This document shows, piece after piece, positions 33,703 to 41,542 of a stretch of 64,000 bases of DNA. The DNA is from an uncultured Christensenellaceae bacterium (GTDB lineage: Bacteria; Bacillota; Clostridia; Christensenellales; Borkfalkiaceae): positions 62,001-126,000 of the forward strand of contig CAJUKK010000002.1 in NCBI GenBank assembly GCA_910586985.1, read 5' to 3'. Under the pieces are notes generated by a model. It saw only the letters and a list, made by a program, of their open reading frames with translations, made no database searches and was not told where the DNA came from. The first letter of the stretch is position 1. Every line of letters starts with the position of its first letter. The translations under genes were made by a program, and so were the position numbers.

Positions 33703-34059
33703 TTAACCTCCTATAAGTTGTTCGTAGATTTCGATGAGCGCCTCGTCCTGTTGAGCTAAGCGCTCATAGAGGGCGATCGCGTTCTCGTCTGCCTGTTGGA
33801 GTTCCTCGGCCTGCCGCGCGGTTGTTGCGCGAAGTTCCGAGACTTCACGCCCGGCATCGGTCTCAATAATGAGAACGGCCTCGGCGCCCTCGATCTCGTT
33901 TTTGCCGGCGAGGTTATAGGGCGAACTATTGAAGGCGATGCCGACAGCTTCGTCTTTCGTTGCTTCGACAAATGTGCCCTCGGGGCTTCTTTTAATAAAA
34001 CGGACGGAGTCGGTGAATCCGAGCTCCGTCCCGCTGGTTGTGATAATCTTGAACATCAT
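33703..34059 (-). CDS. Phage hypothetical protein with C-terminal coiled coil (118 aa)
   Basis: Not recognised. N-terminal beta domain (KIITTSGTELGFTDSVRFIK) and a C-terminal coiled coil (residues about 75-115). Such proteins are common at the fibre end of myophage tail clusters. Overlaps the next gene upstream by ATGA. Confidence 0.55.
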   Translation of the reverse strand: MMFKIITTSGTELGFTDSVRFIKRSPEGTFVEATKDEAVGIAFNSSPYNLAGKNEIEGAEAVLIIETDAGREVSELRATTARQAEELQQADENAIALYERLAQQDEALIEIYEQLIGG

Positions 34060-34466
34060 GCACCTCCTTCGATGACTTTGAGAATATAGCGTAGCGTTGG
34101 TATGTCAGCATTAAAAAAAGCGTGATTCCATTGCCAGTGCTCAGGATGCTCACGCATTTTATAAGGCTTCAGTTTTTCGTCGTTCCAGATTCGGCCCCAC
34201 GCTTGGACGCGCTTCGCTTCGTCTTTCGGGTTAAATTGCGGCTGTAGGCGTTTCTGGATCTCCTGCGTTAGTTTCCCGCGTTCGATTCCGTTCCCGTCGT
34301 CGTTTCTTGCTAAATACTGGTGAGCGTTCTCACTCGTTACGAAAAAAAGCGGTTTCCCGTCTTTTTCGAGGATCTCACCGTTCAGGGTACAGATTGTACC
34401 GAACGGGAGGTTGACGGCGCCGCTCAAACATTTACAGCGAAGTCGTCTGTGAACCACATATTGCAT
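34056..34466 (-). CDS. Phage hypothetical protein overlapping the RT gene (136 aa)
   Basis: Not recognised. Compact 136-residue protein (LPFGTICTLNGEILEKDGKPLFFVTSENAHQYLA) with a C-terminal aromatic domain. Begins inside the 3' end of the reverse transcriptase gene (43-base overlap) after an AAGGAGG site, so translation is likely coupled to the RT. Proteins like this, from memory, recur beside phage DGRs and late fibre genes; role unknown. Confidence 0.55.
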   Translation of the reverse strand: MQYVVHRRLRCKCLSGAVNLPFGTICTLNGEILEKDGKPLFFVTSENAHQYLARNDDGNGIERGKLTQEIQKRLQPQFNPKDEAKRVQAWGRIWNDEKLKPYKMREHPEHWQWNHAFFNADIPTLRYILKVIEGGA

Positions 34467-35623
34467 GGCTGAGTGTCCTCCTTAAAATTTTGATTATACT
34501 CGGCAGAGAAGCCGAACAGGGCGAAAAACAGACGCCGCAGCCGTAAGACGCGGTTGTGGTCGTTGTAATTCTCGAAGTAGGCAAGGGTGCTTTGTGTCCC
34601 CATGCGTAGGTTTTCGAGCGTCATCTCTTTGCGCTCGATTTTTCCTTTGTAAGCCTTGAATTTTCTGCGGGCTCTTTTAACGCTCTCGCGATTGCCGTTC
34701 ATAACGACGCGACCCGTCTCGGTGAGCGTGAACTTTGCTTTGCAAAATTTGAACGACTTCGTCAGGGCTCGGATCTGTGTCTTTTTCAGGTTTACCGTAA
34801 GCCCGATCTCGTTAGCCTTTGCCGTTACCTTCTCGAGAATAGTGCGCGGATCTATGTCTGGAGGTAGGATCAGGTAGTAGTCGTCCATGTAGTGGCCCGC
34901 GCATTTGATTCCGAGCTGGCATTTGATAAAATTATCAACCGGGGAGGGTATACCGACCATCTCCATCTGACTGACTTCCACACCGAGCGGCAGACCGCGA
35001 TCGCCCGGCATTGTTCGGACGATTTGGTCGGCGATCGCTTTAATATTCGGATGTTTCAGAAGGCGCTCGTGTCGTTTGTATACGGTCTCATGCGGGACTG
35101 AAGGGAAGAATTTTTTGAAGTCCATCAAAATGACGGACCCCTCGCGGCCGTACCGCCTGAAGTGCCACCGCAGGTCGTCGCATAGTCCATGGAGCGTAAA
35201 ATGGAAGCCTTTGCCCGGTAGGCTGGCTCCGTTCTTGTGGATCATGTCCGGCAAATACAAGGGCAGAAGCGCGCCGCGCGTGAGCGTTTTGTGGACCTGC
35301 CTGTCTTGTATTTTCGGAGCATCAATAGGGCGCACTTTTCCGCGTTCGCGGAGGGTGAAGCTGACATACTTCCCGGGCGTCCATTTTTTCTCGAACAGCT
35401 GTCGCCGGCGTTTCGCCGTTTCAGAGAACAGGTGCAGCTCGAAGCGCTGGGTGCTATTTTTCCAGCGGACCCCGTTGCAGCATTTTTTTCCTGCTTTGTA
35501 CATGGCGTTGTATGTAAAAACGCGAGCTAATCCACCGACCGCTCGGGCGCGTTCGATTTTGCGTTGCTCGCGTTTTGCTTTTCGCCTTTGGTACCTTGCT
35601 TCGTGCCGTTCGTGGCTTGTCAT
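34424..35623 (-). CDS. DGR-type reverse transcriptase
   Basis: Copies the template repeat RNA with adenine-specific errors and drives replacement of the variable repeat. The 399-residue protein shows the RT domains: ILMDFKKFFPS (about 165-175), DGR-diagnostic LGVEVSQ (213-219; GxxxSQ instead of the retroviral QG) and catalytic YMDD (245-248) in GHYMDDYYLIL. The basic N-terminus (RRKAKREQRKIER) suits RNA binding. The ATG at 35623 follows GAGGAG and overlaps the stop of a 51-codon ORF (ATGA); a longer reading from 35704 has no ribosome site. It lies directly downstream of the template repeat, as in the Bordetella phage BPP-1 order mtd-avd-TR-brt. Confidence 0.93.
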   Translation of the reverse strand: MTSHERHEARYQRRKAKREQRKIERARAVGGLARVFTYNAMYKAGKKCCNGVRWKNSTQRFELHLFSETAKRRRQLFEKKWTPGKYVSFTLRERGKVRPIDAPKIQDRQVHKTLTRGALLPLYLPDMIHKNGASLPGKGFHFTLHGLCDDLRWHFRRYGREGSVILMDFKKFFPSVPHETVYKRHERLLKHPNIKAIADQIVRTMPGDRGLPLGVEVSQMEMVGIPSPVDNFIKCQLGIKCAGHYMDDYYLILPPDIDPRTILEKVTAKANEIGLTVNLKKTQIRALTKSFKFCKAKFTLTETGRVVMNGNRESVKRARRKFKAYKGKIERKEMTLENLRMGTQSTLAYFENYNDHNRVLRLRRLFFALFGFSAEYNQNFKEDTQPCNMWFTDDFAVNV

Positions 35624-35775
35624 GAGTATTCGCTCCTCGCGCGGCTGTGGTGTCGGGTGCGTTCTAAGCCGCTTTGACCGTACACATGAAACGGGGGATC
35701 GCACGTTGCCCCGCCATGCAAGAAGCGTCCGTGCACGGTCGTCAAAAAGCTATTTTGGAATATTCCGGGAAGCAT
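35620..35775 (-). CDS. Small ORF coupled to RT start (51 aa)
   Basis: A 51-codon frame starting at ATG 35775 two bases after AAAGGAGAG and ending in TGA that overlaps the RT ATG (ATGA). The product is not recognised. It may be a leader peptide that couples RT translation to it, or a chance frame within the TR-RT spacer. Confidence 0.35.
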   Translation of the reverse strand: MLPGIFQNSFLTTVHGRFLHGGATCDPPFHVYGQSGLERTRHHSRARSEYS

Positions 35776-35841
35776 CTCTCCTTTCGCATTGGTCTGATTC
35801 ACTTGAAGCTACTACCTTTGACCTACTCCTTTTGAGAGTTT

Positions 35842-35971
35842 GCGAAATCCGGCGCGAGCGCGCGCGAGTTATTTGCATTGTTGTTGGAAGCCGACCCGCC
35901 GCTCGACCCGACGCCGCAGAAGTTATTGTTGTTATTGTAATTAGGCGACCGGGCAAAAGCGAAAGCCGACG
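35842..35971 (-). repeat. DGR template repeat (TR)
   Basis: 130 bases that align without gaps to the variable repeat at 36,573-36,702. Sense (minus) strand is rich in AAC/AAT codons in the variable half. Of 26 sense adenines, 13 differ in the VR; only one mismatch is at a non-adenine. The 3' (IMH*) end is the invariant G+C-rich segment at 35,848-35,869. It sits between avd and the RT gene and is presumably transcribed as the RT template RNA. Confidence 0.95.
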
Positions 35972-36002
35972 GGCGAATATTCAGAGATGCACCCAAAAGA
36001 TC

Positions 36003-36467
36003 TCACTCTTTTCTATTTTGTTTGTCCGACTTTAACACGCCTGTCAGTAGGGTGTTTTCTTTGTCTATAAGCTCTCCTATGGCTTGCGCCATTTTATCAA
36101 GTCGAGTGATCGCGTCGGACTTCGCGACCGATTTTCCTGAAGCCGTTTCAAAACAGCCCTCTGGGTTTGGCGTCATAATTTGATAGCAGTGCGACAGCTT
36201 GACATCAAGTGCCATAAGCGCCCCGCGGGCTTCAAGGAGATGCTGCTCTCGAAGATCTTGCCGAACTTTATCTGACGGGAAGATGCTGTTCGCTTTTTCA
36301 GCGTTGTCGACAACTTCGGATGCGAGACGCGCGACGTCAGGGGCGATTAAGCGGGAATATCGCGCCGACAAACGAGTTAAAAACGCGATTGTGCGAGTGT
36401 AAAGCTCGTTCGCCGTGTTGATAAACTCGGCTTTGCTTTCGGTTCGTTTTGACGATAAGACGGACAT
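36003..36467 (-). CDS. avd: Avd-like DGR accessory protein
   Basis: A 154-residue all-helical protein in the position of Avd, the four-helix-bundle partner of the DGR reverse transcriptase that binds template RNA. Start MSVLSSKRTESKAEF, then helices with many Arg/Lys pairs and ANELYTRT, AEKANSIFP and EARGALMALDVKLSH. It lacks enzymatic motifs. The ATG follows GGGAGAAAAAAC. The order fibre-VR, avd, TR, RT is the canonical DGR arrangement. Sequence similarity to known Avd is judged by eye only. Confidence 0.75.
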   Translation of the reverse strand: MSVLSSKRTESKAEFINTANELYTRTIAFLTRLSARYSRLIAPDVARLASEVVDNAEKANSIFPSDKVRQDLREQHLLEARGALMALDVKLSHCYQIMTPNPEGCFETASGKSVAKSDAITRLDKMAQAIGELIDKENTLLTGVLKSDKQNRKE

Positions 36468-36487
36468 GTTTTTTCTCCCAAAATTTT

Positions 36488-36505
36488 CGCCCGCTTACGC
36501 GGGCG
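36488..36505 (-). promoter_or_regulatory. DGR hairpin 2, GTAA loop
   Basis: A 7-bp stem CGCCCGC (36488-36494)/GCGGGCG (36499-36505). On the sense strand the loop is GTAA, a GNRA-type tetraloop. The stem is identical to that of the hairpin nearer the VR, forming a tandem pair between the fibre stop and avd. Confidence 0.6.
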
Positions 36506-36527
36506 TAAGCATAGGGCTCCGGGCATC

Positions 36528-36545
36528 CGCCCGCTTTCGCGGGCG
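36528..36545 (-). promoter_or_regulatory. DGR target hairpin 1, GAAA loop
   Basis: A 7-bp stem CGCCCGC (36528-36534)/GCGGGCG (36539-36545) with sense-strand loop GAAA, about 27 bases from the VR end. In BPP-1 a similar hairpin with a GRNA tetraloop just past the VR is needed for efficient retrohoming; here its location and loop match that description. No such hairpin flanks the TR. Confidence 0.7.
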
Positions 36546-36565
36546 TGATGTCTTGGATCCATAGA

Positions 36566-38560
36566 TTAGACAGCGAAAGCCGGCGCGAGCGCGCGCGAGT
36601 AACTTGCAAGGTTGCCGGAAGCCGACCCGCCGCTCGACCCGACGCCGCAGAAGGTAGTGTTGCCAATGTAATAAGGCGACCGGGCACAAGCGAAAGCCGA
36701 CGTTGTCGGCTGGTTGTGCCTGAATTTAGCTTTCGAGTTACCGTTTGCGTAGTAGGTATATTGCACTTGCTTGTTCTGCTCGTAGCTGTTCGCGTAGGCT
36801 CTAACACCATAGATCTCAAACTCGGCAAGCAGCGGAAGATAATCGACTGATGCGCTTATGTTTCCTTCTACGTTTCCAGAGCCGCCGCCGACGTTGTCCG
36901 AGTATTTTGTGATCGGTTTCATTACGGCGCGGAGTTCGCTCGGAAGTGCAGCCATGAGAGTGTTTGCGACTGGCTTCGTCGCGCAGGTTGCGCTTGCGTC
37001 ATAACCGACGTTCCCGGAGGTTTTTGCGGCGCCGTAGTTTTGCGGCGGCACGTCGGTCGAGCCGAGGATGTCGTAACGAGCATCGCAGCCTCTCCAGCCT
37101 CCATAGTTATAGTTGCCCCAGTGGTTCATATTGAAGCGCTTACTCCCATCAGTATAGCCGGATCCGTACCCGCTGTCAACTAATCCGACATCAGCGCCGG
37201 AAGATTGCGCTGTTTTGAAGGTTCCGAAGTGTATGCGGTTGTTGCCTTCAAGTGCGGCGTTATGGTTGAAGCCGAGTATAAACGCCCAGAGCGTCGTGTT
37301 GAGCTCAAGTGTACCGACGGTCCCGTTAAGTGCGACGGACTTCGTTGCACCGACAGACCAGATGGAGGCGCCGAGATCGTTGTCTGAGGCGTATCTGATT
37401 TCGTCCCACGAGTTATCGTTCAGAACAGAGGAGAAGATCGTCGTCGAGACGGAGATCTTGCAGCTTGCCGCCTGATGGTTCGTTCCAGCGCCGACCGCGG
37501 CCGTGATAACTGCGGAGCCGGACTTCATGCACTTGAGCGTGATCGTCGTGCCGCTGACTGTTACGTCAACGACGGACGGGTCGCTGCTGGTTGCGATTAC
37601 AGTACCGTCGCCCGAGCGGGTGATGGTTACCGTCTTTGTGGCGCCGGAGGCGCCGACAACGTTGACGCTTGTCGAGCTTGCGGTCGCGGATCCCGCCGCC
37701 TTTGCGATCGTCCACGATTTCGCAACGGCGCCGACGTAGGCCCCGATGCCTGTGATGACGAGCGTATAGTTCCCGGCGTTCGTTCCCGTATTGCCAGAGA
37801 CGATGTAGTCCGTTCCTTCCGTCAGGGTTTTCCCTCCGACGACGACAGAGCTGACGGTTTGCGTCCTGACGCTTCCTTTGTATGTCTGAGAGGCGCCGAG
37901 CGTGATCGTGGCGCCGACGACAGACGTCGTATTGAGCCCGAGAGCTTTGTGCAGATTTTCCTTCGTGATTTTCTTCGCGTCTTTCCCGTTGGCGTTTCCG
38001 ACCGGAAGGAAGTCCTCGTCCGCGAGCGTTTCCGTCTCCTCGAGGTCGTTGAATAGCTGCGCCTGCGTTACGTCGTGCGGGTTGTTTTTATCGTCGACGT
38101 GCGCGTTGAAGTCGCTGCGCGTAACGATCGCGCTCGAGTCTATATTCGCAACGAGCTCGCCTGTGTTCGACATCTGAAGCGTGGCCCAGAAGGTGAACAC
38201 GAAGTCGGGCATCTCGTCGTGTGTCGGGACGCTGTTGCCGGTCGCGTCCTGATAAAGTGCGATCAGTTTGCTCTGGCCGCCGTTCAGGCTGGCCCAGATT
38301 CCGATCTGGTTTGCTGTGTAGGTTTTAGAGACGCCCTCGCTTGTGAGCTGAAGCTGGAAGCGCATCCCGCCGTCGATTTTTTCGGAGCGGATGACGCTCA
38401 TGTTCTGCTTTTTGTTCACAAGCGCAGACTGTCCCATGAGAAGGCTCGCGGCGACGGTTCCTTCGCCTGCTGCGGCGCCGTCAATTCTTAACGCACCGCC
38501 AGAGAGCCATTGGGCGAGGAGTTCCTTGCCCGCGTTGGTTACGACTGAGTCATTCCACAT
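36566..38560 (-). CDS. Tail fibre with DGR-variable lectin-like tip
   Basis: A 664-residue receptor-binding fibre. Residues 1-200 form a collar/fibre base domain with the NPHDVT repeat motif typical of tail fibres near residue 160. Residues 215-375 contain Ig-like (BIG-2) folds, with GDGTVIATSSDPSVVDVT and CKISVST. From about residue 380 a DUF6273-type, C-type-lectin-like domain contains GASIWSVGATKSVALNG and FILGFNHNAALEGN. The variable repeat fills residues about 620-663, the lectin ligand-binding surface. The ATG follows AAGGAG. Surface diversification through the DGR gives the phage a means of altering host adhesion; the host ligand is unknown. Confidence 0.9.
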   Translation of the reverse strand: MWNDSVVTNAGKELLAQWLSGGALRIDGAAAGEGTVAASLLMGQSALVNKKQNMSVIRSEKIDGGMRFQLQLTSEGVSKTYTANQIGIWASLNGGQSKLIALYQDATGNSVPTHDEMPDFVFTFWATLQMSNTGELVANIDSSAIVTRSDFNAHVDDKNNPHDVTQAQLFNDLEETETLADEDFLPVGNANGKDAKKITKENLHKALGLNTTSVVGATITLGASQTYKGSVRTQTVSSVVVGGKTLTEGTDYIVSGNTGTNAGNYTLVITGIGAYVGAVAKSWTIAKAAGSATASSTSVNVVGASGATKTVTITRSGDGTVIATSSDPSVVDVTVSGTTITLKCMKSGSAVITAAVGAGTNHQAASCKISVSTTIFSSVLNDNSWDEIRYASDNDLGASIWSVGATKSVALNGTVGTLELNTTLWAFILGFNHNAALEGNNRIHFGTFKTAQSSGADVGLVDSGYGSGYTDGSKRFNMNHWGNYNYGGWRGCDARYDILGSTDVPPQNYGAAKTSGNVGYDASATCATKPVANTLMAALPSELRAVMKPITKYSDNVGGGSGNVEGNISASVDYLPLLAEFEIYGVRAYANSYEQNKQVQYTYYANGNSKAKFRHNQPTTSAFACARSPYYIGNTTFCGVGSSGGSASGNLASYSRALAPAFAV
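36573..36702 (-). repeat. DGR variable repeat (VR)
   Basis: 130 bases at the 3' end of the tail-fibre gene, aligning to the TR at an exact offset of 731. It differs at 14 positions, 13 of them TR adenines. It covers fibre residues about 620-663 and substitutes residues 630, 632, 633, 635, 636, 649, 651, 653 and 654. TR Asn codons appear in the VR as Tyr, Ile, Gly, Thr, Leu, Ser and others. The IMH end is the G+C-rich segment 36,573-36,600. Confidence 0.95.
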
Positions 38561-38572
38561 GTGTTTGTCTCC

Positions 38573-39139
38573 TTAAATGTTGATAGCAACGGCCGCGACC
38601 TTCACGTCGACGCCGATGCTTGCCGTGGCAGTGTAGGCAGACGTCTCGCCAGTGTGCGCGAACTCGATCGAGTCGAGAACGGACCGGCAAGGCATCGCGA
38701 CCGCGACCGCCTTCCTGAATTGTTCAATGATGTCCTGCGTGTCGAGCGGGTAGTCCGTACTTACGCGGAAGTGGAAGGGCTGGCCGTTATATTCGTACCA
38801 TTCCTTGACGGTTCCGCTTCCGAAGGTGTCGATAAGCACCTGCTCGACGGCCCACTTTGTACCGCGGCGGCTGTGAACGAGGTCGGCGGACTTTATGAGC
38901 GCCCGCTTGTTCTCGATAGGTAGCGCGGGATCATACCAGTCAATGTCTAACTCGTAGGCCAGCTCGTCGAGCTGTTCGCTCGTCAGGTTGTCGATCTGGT
39001 CCCAGACTCGCGCTGTTTTGATTTTTCCGCCCGGTTCTTTTATGAGTTTATTGACGGCAGCGGCAAGCCCCAGCACCGCTTCGTCTTTTCGCATAAATTC
39101 AGGAACGAGTTTGAGAACGTCAACGTCGGCGAGCTTCAT
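38573..39139 (-). CDS. Tail protein I (P2 gpI family)
   Basis: A 188-residue baseplate protein resembling P2 gpI-like tail proteins: ELDIDWYDPALPIENKRALIKSADLVHSRRGTKWAVEQVL is the core of the family, which links baseplate to fibre. It follows the baseplate J gene with an ATGA overlap, the normal gpJ-gpI order, and precedes the fibre gene. Confidence 0.85.
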   Translation of the reverse strand: MKLADVDVLKLVPEFMRKDEAVLGLAAAVNKLIKEPGGKIKTARVWDQIDNLTSEQLDELAYELDIDWYDPALPIENKRALIKSADLVHSRRGTKWAVEQVLIDTFGSGTVKEWYEYNGQPFHFRVSTDYPLDTQDIIEQFRKAVAVAMPCRSVLDSIEFAHTGETSAYTATASIGVDVKVAAVAINI

Positions 39140-40476
39140 CCCTTGATGACCTCGTGGCGGATCGTTTTCGTTCCGGTGAACTTAGCGATCGCCGTGTCGT
39201 TTAATTCGGTGAACGTGGGGCTCGTTATAACGACGCGGGACGCTCCGACGGCGTCCTCACCGGAGGGGGCGAGAATAAGCGCGCGGAGCTTGTCTGGGTT
39301 AATATCACGGCCGAGCTCGCTGCTCTGCCATTCGTTGAACTTGTCGATCGCGCCGCCTGCACCTTCTACCGTCAGGATGCAGTCGCTCTCGTCGGTCGCG
39401 TTGGTGTAGTATGTTAGCTCGATGTCGTACTCGACGACCTCCGGTGCTTCCACTTTCACGAGATCCGTCAGAGGGCGGACTTCGGAAGCATTGACGGCCG
39501 CGAGGACTTTCGCGAGGATCGCCTCGTCGGGGACCTCGCCGGCTGCACACATGGGGACGATTTTGACGACGCCGGCGTTCGTTTGTTCAATAGCGATCCT
39601 GACGGTCTGAGCGCCCGCGAGCGCCCCGCTCTGGTTGAGCGTTATTGTCAGGAGCCCGTCGACGTAGTTCGCCGTGTAGTCGCTATTTTCCGCCGCCTGT
39701 GAGCCGTTCGGCTTGTAGACGGTGAGAGTGTCGAGAAGAAGCTGATCGCCGCCCTTGAAGGCTTTACCGTCATATACGGGCAGCTCGCGCGTCAAGGTTT
39801 CCTGTTCAGACTTGACTGCGACGTCGATGATCTTCGAGTCTGCGCTCATCGCCCAGTATTTGTAGCCATTGATCGGCCCAGCGGTCGAGAGCTTCGAGGG
39901 CGCCGCCTTTATTCGTTCGCGGAGGCTGTCGTCGCTTTCCTCGTTTCCGCCGCCCGTCGTTTCCGTTATGTTCGCGACGCGGTCGACGTAGACGATGGGG
40001 TCGACGAGCGAGTTGATCCCGCCGATCGGGATGCCGTTGTACGCTTCGCCGCCTTCAACGCTTGCCGCCTCGACGTCGACGAAGGTGTTGCCGACCTCTA
40101 TGACCGCCGCCGAAGTGGTTGCGAAGTAGTGAGTGCTGTCGCTTGTTACTCTGGTTCCCTGCGGGATGAGTATGTTCTCGCCGACGGGTTCCGTGATAGA
40201 GAAGCGGAGCGTCGTCCGTGCGGCCGTCGGTGCGATTCGTACCACGCCGACGCGCTCGCCGAGAGCGTCCAGAACTTCGCCGCGGGCGTACCTGAGCATC
40301 TTCTGGCGCGCCGCATCGTTGAGCGCATTGTAGACGGAGACGAAAACAGCGACGAGAGCCTCGCCGAACAGGCGCCTCTCGTCTCCGGGGTAGAGCGGTT
40401 CGCCGACGTTCGACTCGAGCTCCGTGAGGATCTCGCTGCGGATGACTTCGGCGTCCGTTGTTATAAATTCATTCAT
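39136..40476 (-). CDS. Baseplate J family protein
   Basis: A 446-residue baseplate wedge protein (Mu gp47/P2 gpJ family). Visible are YPGDERRLFGEALVAVFVSVYNALNDAARQ, GTRVTSDSTHYFATTSAAVIEVG, GGGNEESDDSLRERIKAAP and the C-terminal region. Starts at ATG 40476 overlapping the gp25-like stop (ATGA); the longer upstream reading is out of context. Its place between gp25 and gpI fits contractile-tail gene order. Confidence 0.88.
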   Translation of the reverse strand: MNEFITTDAEVIRSEILTELESNVGEPLYPGDERRLFGEALVAVFVSVYNALNDAARQKMLRYARGEVLDALGERVGVVRIAPTAARTTLRFSITEPVGENILIPQGTRVTSDSTHYFATTSAAVIEVGNTFVDVEAASVEGGEAYNGIPIGGINSLVDPIVYVDRVANITETTGGGNEESDDSLRERIKAAPSKLSTAGPINGYKYWAMSADSKIIDVAVKSEQETLTRELPVYDGKAFKGGDQLLLDTLTVYKPNGSQAAENSDYTANYVDGLLTITLNQSGALAGAQTVRIAIEQTNAGVVKIVPMCAAGEVPDEAILAKVLAAVNASEVRPLTDLVKVEAPEVVEYDIELTYYTNATDESDCILTVEGAGGAIDKFNEWQSSELGRDINPDKLRALILAPSGEDAVGASRVVITSPTFTELNDTAIAKFTGTKTIRHEVIKG

Positions 40477-40757
40477 GAGTCGGGTGTCCCCCTTGTAGAG
40501 ATTTTTGCCTCGATCGTGAACTGACCGAGTTGCGTGTCGTTCGGTATGAGCTTTACGCTCTCGACCGTCGCGCGGGGTTCGTAAATGGAGAGCATCCACT
40601 CAACGTCCTCGATCAGTTCCTGCCCCGCCGTGGTTACGGGTCCGTCGATCTGTGTGAAGGCGACGCCTTTCAGTCGCTCGTAGGGGACTTCTCCGCGGGA
40701 GATTTTGAGCAGGTTGTTCACGCAGACAGCCGTGTTTGAATTGCCTTTGCTGAGCAT
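40473..40757 (-). CDS. gp25-like baseplate wedge protein
   Basis: A 94-residue protein resembling the T4 gp25/P2 gpW lysozyme-like wedge family: it lies directly ahead of gpJ and has the characteristic IYEPRATVESVKLIPND (EPR motif) near residues 58-74. An ATGA overlap couples it to the J gene. Confidence 0.75.
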   Translation of the reverse strand: MLSKGNSNTAVCVNNLLKISRGEVPYERLKGVAFTQIDGPVTTAGQELIEDVEWMLSIYEPRATVESVKLIPNDTQLGQFTIEAKISTRGTPDS

Positions 40758-40769
40758 GTTTGCCTCCTT

Positions 40770-41531
40770 TTAGACTGTTACCTGTGCGGCGTCCACCCAG
40801 CCCGCGACGTCTGTCGCGTCGTCTACGCTGACGAGGAAGTATGGATGGGCCGCAGTTTTGGCGAACTTTGTTACCTTTGCGAGCCCGCCCGCCGACGTCT
40901 TGATGACGTTCTGGCTTGTGCTTGCCGTGTATTGCGGGCCGCCCGTGAAGCGAACGATGTCGCCCAGTGCGATGATAAGCTCGGAGCCCGTTGTCTTTTT
41001 GAACAGCGCCGCGAGGAACGAGTTCGGCGCCTTCTTCGCTGTAACGAAGGAAGCCGTCGCACCGATCCCAGTCGCGGACCGTGCTGCCTCGATGGCTGCT
41101 TCCGCTTCTTCAATGTCGTCGACGGTTGTGTCGCTGCTTTCCTCGAAGGTGAACGCCAGCTTCAGACTGCGCCAGCGGCCGCTCGGGTCGAGTTGTATGT
41201 TTGTTGCTTTTGCGCCGGTGAGGAGCCAGCTGTTCGAGCCGAAGCGCTCGTTCCCGAAGCGCAGGATCCCGGCAAGTCCGACGAACACCTTCCAGCTCTC
41301 GAACTCCGCGCGAACGTCGAAGCCGAGCGCGGCGTGTAAATTCGAGGAGAAGGTGAGCTGCTTCTTTTTGAGTCCGCGGTTGTTTAACAGAGGGGAGCCT
41401 TCGACGGCGCTGTTGTCCTCAGCTTCGAGCTCGAAACCGGTGTTCAGTCCGTCAATGTCGACGACTTTGTTCGGAGAGATCTCCCATGTCTTTGTACCTG
41501 CGGTTGTTCTAAATGTTGCCGTTTGTGCCAT
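40770..41531 (-). CDS. Phage tail/baseplate protein (253 aa)
   Basis: Not recognised as a named family. A 253-residue protein with a beta-rich N-terminal domain resembling tail-tube-like strands (WEISPNKVVDIDGLNTGFELEAED), an Ala/Glu helix in the middle (about residues 137-155) and a C-terminal SH3-like part (FLVSVDDATDVAGWVDA). Its place between the spike/hub and gp25 suggests a baseplate hub or carrier role. Confidence 0.6.
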   Translation of the reverse strand: MAQTATFRTTAGTKTWEISPNKVVDIDGLNTGFELEAEDNSAVEGSPLLNNRGLKKKQLTFSSNLHAALGFDVRAEFESWKVFVGLAGILRFGNERFGSNSWLLTGAKATNIQLDPSGRWRSLKLAFTFEESSDTTVDDIEEAEAAIEAARSATGIGATASFVTAKKAPNSFLAALFKKTTGSELIIALGDIVRFTGGPQYTASTSQNVIKTSAGGLAKVTKFAKTAAHPYFLVSVDDATDVAGWVDAAQVTV

Positions 41532-41542
41532 GCTTGCCTCCT

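Noticed and set aside
35842..35971. Reading TR/VR as a simple gene-duplication remnant
   Set aside because: A plain duplication would diverge at all bases and would not keep the RT, Avd and hairpin arrangement; 13 of 14 mismatches at adenines argue for a DGR.
35076..36035. Plus-strand open frame of 319 codons
   Set aside because: Antisense to the RT gene, TR and avd end; Arg/Ser-rich, no recognisable domain and inconsistent with the operon direction.
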